The notes beneath the pieces were generated by a model. The model was given only the letters and a program-made list of their open reading frames with translations, did not search any database and was not told the DNA's origin. Shown here in pieces: positions 60,428-64,000 of a stretch of DNA of 64,000 bases. This stretch comes from Plazaster borealis. Its lineage: Eukaryota; Echinodermata; Asteroidea; Forcipulatida; Labidiasteridae. A program made the translations under genes and the position numbers. Where the stretch lies: assembly GCA_021014325.1 (NCBI GenBank), contig CM037464.1, forward strand, positions 7,843,127-7,907,126, written 5' to 3'. The first letter of the stretch is position 1; each line of letters opens with the position of its first letter.

Positions 60428-61472
60428 TCAGTAGGTTGGTGAGGAAGCGTGACTCTGCGAGTCGCTGACAGAGCTGACTGTGCATTCTTGAAAGCACAAC
60501 GGGATTCGTCGAACCACCCAATAGAATCTGTAGATTGACGTCCTGCTACGGATGGTGTCTAATGGGGAAAGGACTGAGGCACAGTTTGGGAGCACCCGCG
60601 CGAGTAATTTGTAGGCACCGATGAAGGAACCCTGCAGTCCGGATACTCTCTCTGGGATTGCGCATGTTGATAGGGTAGCGATACGTTGGGGGCTTGCATG
60701 AAGGGTGCCCGATGACCAGATCCATCCTAGGATAGTGGTGGTGTTCGGACAGATCACAGTCTTTTAGCAGACAATCGTAGGCCGTTGGAATAGAGGGCAT
60801 GAAGCATGCGCCCCCAGTTGGTGAGAAGACTGTCGAGTGTGTTTCCGCCACAGTAGCCCGAACATCTGACGTCACACTTCGAAGCTCGTGAATAACGCAA
60901 GATAGCGGCCTTTAGCCAATGGAGGGATCCTGGTAGATGTACCTTTGACCTCGCATCCATTCACACAGAGATTCGTAGTCACGCATTACCTTGTGTATAA
61001 GCATACATACAAACACGCGCGTGCATTGTATCAAATTAAATCATTGGGTCTGTAAAACAAGTACCTGTCTTTATCCTTGCGGATAAAGACAGGGGACCAG
61101 TCTACCACAGTAGAGGTCATCAGCAATTTTGGTGACGGTGCCCACCTTCAGGAAGTCACCGAGTATGCGACATATGAGCTCTTCAAGAGCGGTCTCGGAG
61201 CCTGGCATGCCCATGGCTGATCTGGTGTAGACGCGGATGCCGCGGAAGAGAGTTGCAACCCAGCAATATTTCATTGGGTCATTGGACAGGGGGATCTGAC
61301 AGAAGGCATTGGTGAGGTCCGTAGCAATTATATGTTTCCACTGTGCAATCAGGCGTAAAGTGGAATTGACGTCAGGCATGAGTGACGGCTGTGGCTTACT
61401 ATAGCGTTGGCAAAGGCGGTGACCAATCAAAAACCATTTGCTGACGAGAAATGAAGGGTTGAGGTATTCCAC
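60428..61472 (-). pseudogene. Reverse transcriptase fragment
   Basis: [54 protein letters not shown] and the catalytic IADDLYCG in one frame (61071-61472). Downstream, [22 protein letters not shown] and [15 protein letters not shown] in others. Frameshifts lie near 61075, 60755 and 60600. Confidence 0.75.
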
Positions 61473-62369
61473 TGTGATGCCGATGTCCTCGGGGCTAGCA
61501 AAAACACATTTTTCTCGGGCTCATCAAACTTCTATTGAAGTTCCAACAATTTATCACGAGCATACTGGGGCAGGCAGCCTTTGCGCTGTGGAGGTTGCAC
61601 GGGGCTCATGTTGGCGACAGCTTCGAATGGGCCAGGGGCACCATTGTACCCTTTGAAATCGGAATCAAAAACTTCGTCAAATTCGGCCGTAAGAGACGAG
61701 AACAGTGCTCTGGTGTCCTCGGGCAGAGTGTGGTCGGGGTCCAAGCTGACGGACTGCGAATGAAGTTGAGTGTTATTTGGGCGGGCATTCGGGGTGACAT
61801 GAGAGGGCACATTTTGTTGCGCTAGATCAGGTAACTGAGAAGGGGCGAGGACGGGGCGAATCTGACAGAACTGTTCGTTACGCTTGAGAACACGAGGCTC
61901 AGCTGACGAATTGGGGATCCTGTCAGCTACACTAGTAACAATGTCGGGGAGGCCAAAGCTGCGATGACTGGGTGGGTCCGGCGCTGGTTGTGTCAGTGCG
62001 GGGCTCAAGAGCAAAAATGTCATCCAGATTAGACATATCATTGGGTAATGTCAGTTTAAAAGTCTTCTGGCCAAACAGTCGTGGAGGCAGAGGGCGCACG
62101 TAGTACATGGGCACGTCGTATGGCATTGCGTGATGAGGGCTCCTTGGGCGAGCCACACGTAATGGTGGATCCATCGCCGAGGGAGATAAGGCGCTTGGCA
62201 GTGCGGATCGCAATGTCATTTTCTGCCAGCAAAAATGTCAACGTCAAGATTATCAACGACCAAGCCCTCAAACAGGAAAGTATGGTCGTCGCGAGTGGGT
62301 GTGAGTCGTGTCTCACCGGCAATGGTGAGGGGTGATGATCCATCAGCCTGGTGGACAGATTGGGAGCTC

Positions 62370-62618
62370 TCAGTGATGTGAGCACCGAGGCGCTTGCATG
62401 GCTGTGGATGCACGTATCATATTGCCAGTGGCGCCGCTGTCAATGGTGATGTCAAGGGTGGTATGGTGGCCGTAGAATAATATGTCCATATAGGGAGATT
62501 GGCGTATTTTGACCCGGAATGCAGCAGGGGGCTCGACACGGGGAGTCGGGATGGAGGTGCATGTTTCCCCTTCATGATCCGACTCAATATCCGTAGACTG
62601 GTCATCAAATGTCAGCAA
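62370..62618 (-). pseudogene. Aspartic protease fragment
   Basis: [17 protein letters not shown] contains the D-S-G-A active site. It is preceded by a proline/acid-rich stretch and lies just 5' of the reverse transcriptase on the minus strand. Confidence 0.65.
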
Positions 62619-62844
62619 CCTGTCGGGCTATTACAATGTGGGTACTTACTGTCATGTTCTGGTAAGTTGGTACGTTCACTGAGGAAGTGTCGGGTGTCAC
62701 TGCGGCCGACTCTTCTGGAAACGAGCAGGACGAGGCTTTGAGTTGGGAGGGAACCGGCTGCTGTGAGCAGAGGGTAAAGAAGCAGCACGGGGTGTGTTTG
62801 GTGGACGTGTCGTGAAGGCTCGCATCGCCTTAGAATCATCATTG

Positions 62845-63194
62845 TTATGCACTCCATCTATAGCAGTGAGTCCAAGGCCACGGAAGTTTCCGGTTTGATT
62901 GAAGATAAAGTGCGTGTGAGCGTAATTCAGTACCGCACCGCTGTTTCACAAATTTCGGCAGACTGGTGTGTATAAGGCGGAGCCAGGTAAGGACGACAAA
63001 ATTGTCAAGGGAAGGTGAAAGCTCTTCATCTTCAGTGACCTCTTCCCCATGGTGGGAGATTCCACCTTTGCACTGCAGCAAACCATGGGGCGCTGGTATA
63101 AATCCTCTGGGCGTTCATTCGGTTTGAGGCGGATTTCAGCGAAGTCAATTAAGTGGGCACCGATAGACTGGAAGCCATAATGGAGGCGGATCAC
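62845..63194 (-). pseudogene. Gag-like fragment
   Basis: [20 protein letters not shown] followed by [14 protein letters not shown], a capsid-like helix pattern (x-P-x-E-x-x-x-D-L-Y). The position 5' of the protease supports gag. Confidence 0.5.
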
Positions 63195-63439
63195 TTGCCA
63201 AATGTTTGAGACTTATGTTGAAGGTTTGATAATGGTGTTTCGTGAGATAACAGGGCAATAATTGTCAATCTGTCCAAGCATGAGCTCAAGCATGTTGACT
63301 TTTTGTTGAGCTGTTTTACGTTGGGGCGGGGGATGTCACCAGTATCATTAGTGAATCCACTGTGAGCCATCAAGCAGAAATGGAGCAAAATGCTATATAG
63401 TAGATGCTATACGATGTATAGTATACAGGTGCAGTGAAG

Positions 63440-64000
63440 TCAGGTAACGCCAACATGCAACGCCAACACGTAGGGGCCTTCTGGTAAGTTTGTATTGTTG
63501 ACATATCAGTAAGTATTATTCGTGAAACTATTATATAATTAACCATGTAGCAAACAATACTTTACATGAGCTGACGTTTCAGTGTACTGGACAAAGAAAC
63601 GTTGTTACAACATCAACCTGCAACGTTATGGCAACGAAAACATTAACATTGTGACAACGGTTACAAAACATGTATCAGTAAGTTGCTGGTATGTTGTCTG
63701 CAATGTTTGTTACTAACGTTGTGGCAACTTTTCTGGGAGTCTACACTTTTCCGTTGTCACAACGTCCACCTGCAACGTTGTGGCAACGAAAACATTAACA
63801 TTCTGTTAACGTTTTTACAAAATGTATTAGTAACGTTGCCGGTATGTTATCTGCAACGTTTTTTTACTAACGTTGTGGCAACCCTTCTGGTAGTCTACAC
63901 TTTTCTGTTGCTGCAACGACACCCTACAACGTTTTTGCAACGAAAACATAACGTTGTAACAACGTTGCATCAACTGAATATTGTTAGCTGGGAATTTCAT
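63440..64000 (+). repeat. ~155-bp tandem repeat rich in AACGTTG
   Basis: Units share CACTTTTCCGTTGTCACAAC, CTGCAACGTTGTGGCAACGA, AAACATTAACATT and TTACTAACGTTGTGGCAAC. At least three units run off the right edge of the window. Every unit has several AACGTT palindromes. Confidence 0.85.

Larger units (their letters stand above)
58700..63390 (-). mobile_element. Decayed LTR-type retroelement (gag, protease, RT, RNase H, integrase; standard order)
   Basis: Reading the minus strand from 63.39 to 58.7 kb, fragments appear in the order gag, protease, reverse transcriptase, RNase H, integrase zinc region, integrase C-terminal module. The frame changes every few hundred bases. The order fits Ty3/gypsy. 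No LTR pair is recognised, so the boundaries are approximate. Confidence 0.75.

Overview
This is animal nuclear DNA: spliced genes with GT-AG introns, AT-rich intergenic DNA, and a dense load of LINE, LTR and DNA transposons and minisatellites. The best lineage clue is a four-exon gene (about 50.9-54.1 kb) for a short secreted, dibasic-processed, four-cysteine peptide of the kind known from starfish (CrAMP-type antimicrobial peptides). With an SRCR gene fragment, this points to an echinoderm, probably an asteroid. I cannot name the species.

Layout. 1-6.1 kb: a decayed L1/Tx1-like LINE split by a 711-bp TIR element. 7.1-10.4 kb: an SRCR gene fragment (minus strand) and a dead remnant of the four-cysteine peptide gene. 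12.0-17.9 kb: a block bounded by hAT-like inverted ends and a near-perfect 8-bp duplication. 20.6-38.8 kb: a nested insertion. A Ty3/gypsy element with Gmr1-like order (integrase before reverse transcriptase) sits in an old intron-like sequence, and its 5' LTR is itself split by a 10.76-kb DNA transposon (21480-32243). 39.0-41.1 kb: a minisatellite split by another TIR element. 42.6-46.0 kb: three minus-strand exons of a receptor tyrosine kinase catalytic domain. 46.2-48.2 kb: a minisatellite. 48.2-58.2 kb: second copies of the segments first met at 7-21 kb, including the intact peptide gene. 58.7-63.4 kb: a decayed minus-strand LTR retroelement. 63.4-64 kb: an AACGTTG-rich tandem repeat.

The centrepiece is the 10.76-kb transposon. 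It starts TAC and ends GTA, has a perfect 6-bp target duplication (CAAATC) and about 50-bp unique inverted ends. Inside each end lies an inverted array of about 21-bp units built on the palindrome CGTACGTACG. It carries two convergent genes. One is a three-exon, uninterrupted 385-residue DDE integrase-like transposase with a Cys-rich tail. The other is a SAM-like/proline-rich/HECT ubiquitin-ligase gene with its catalytic cysteine but three apparent 1-nt frame breaks. Each gene begins just inside one array. Two empty sites in the same window confirm the nesting: the uninterrupted 3' LTR, and the paralogous sequence near 44.05 kb.

The left and right thirds of the window share at least six segments (7.1, 8.6-9.1, 10.1-10.4, 13.0-13.3, 13.6-13.7 and 20.6-21.3 kb matching 57.4, 48.2-49.8, 51.0-52.7, 55.1-55.4, 56.3-56.5 and 42.6-44.05 kb). 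The locus therefore looks like an old duplication of an SRCR / peptide / receptor-kinase neighbourhood, later expanded by transposons.
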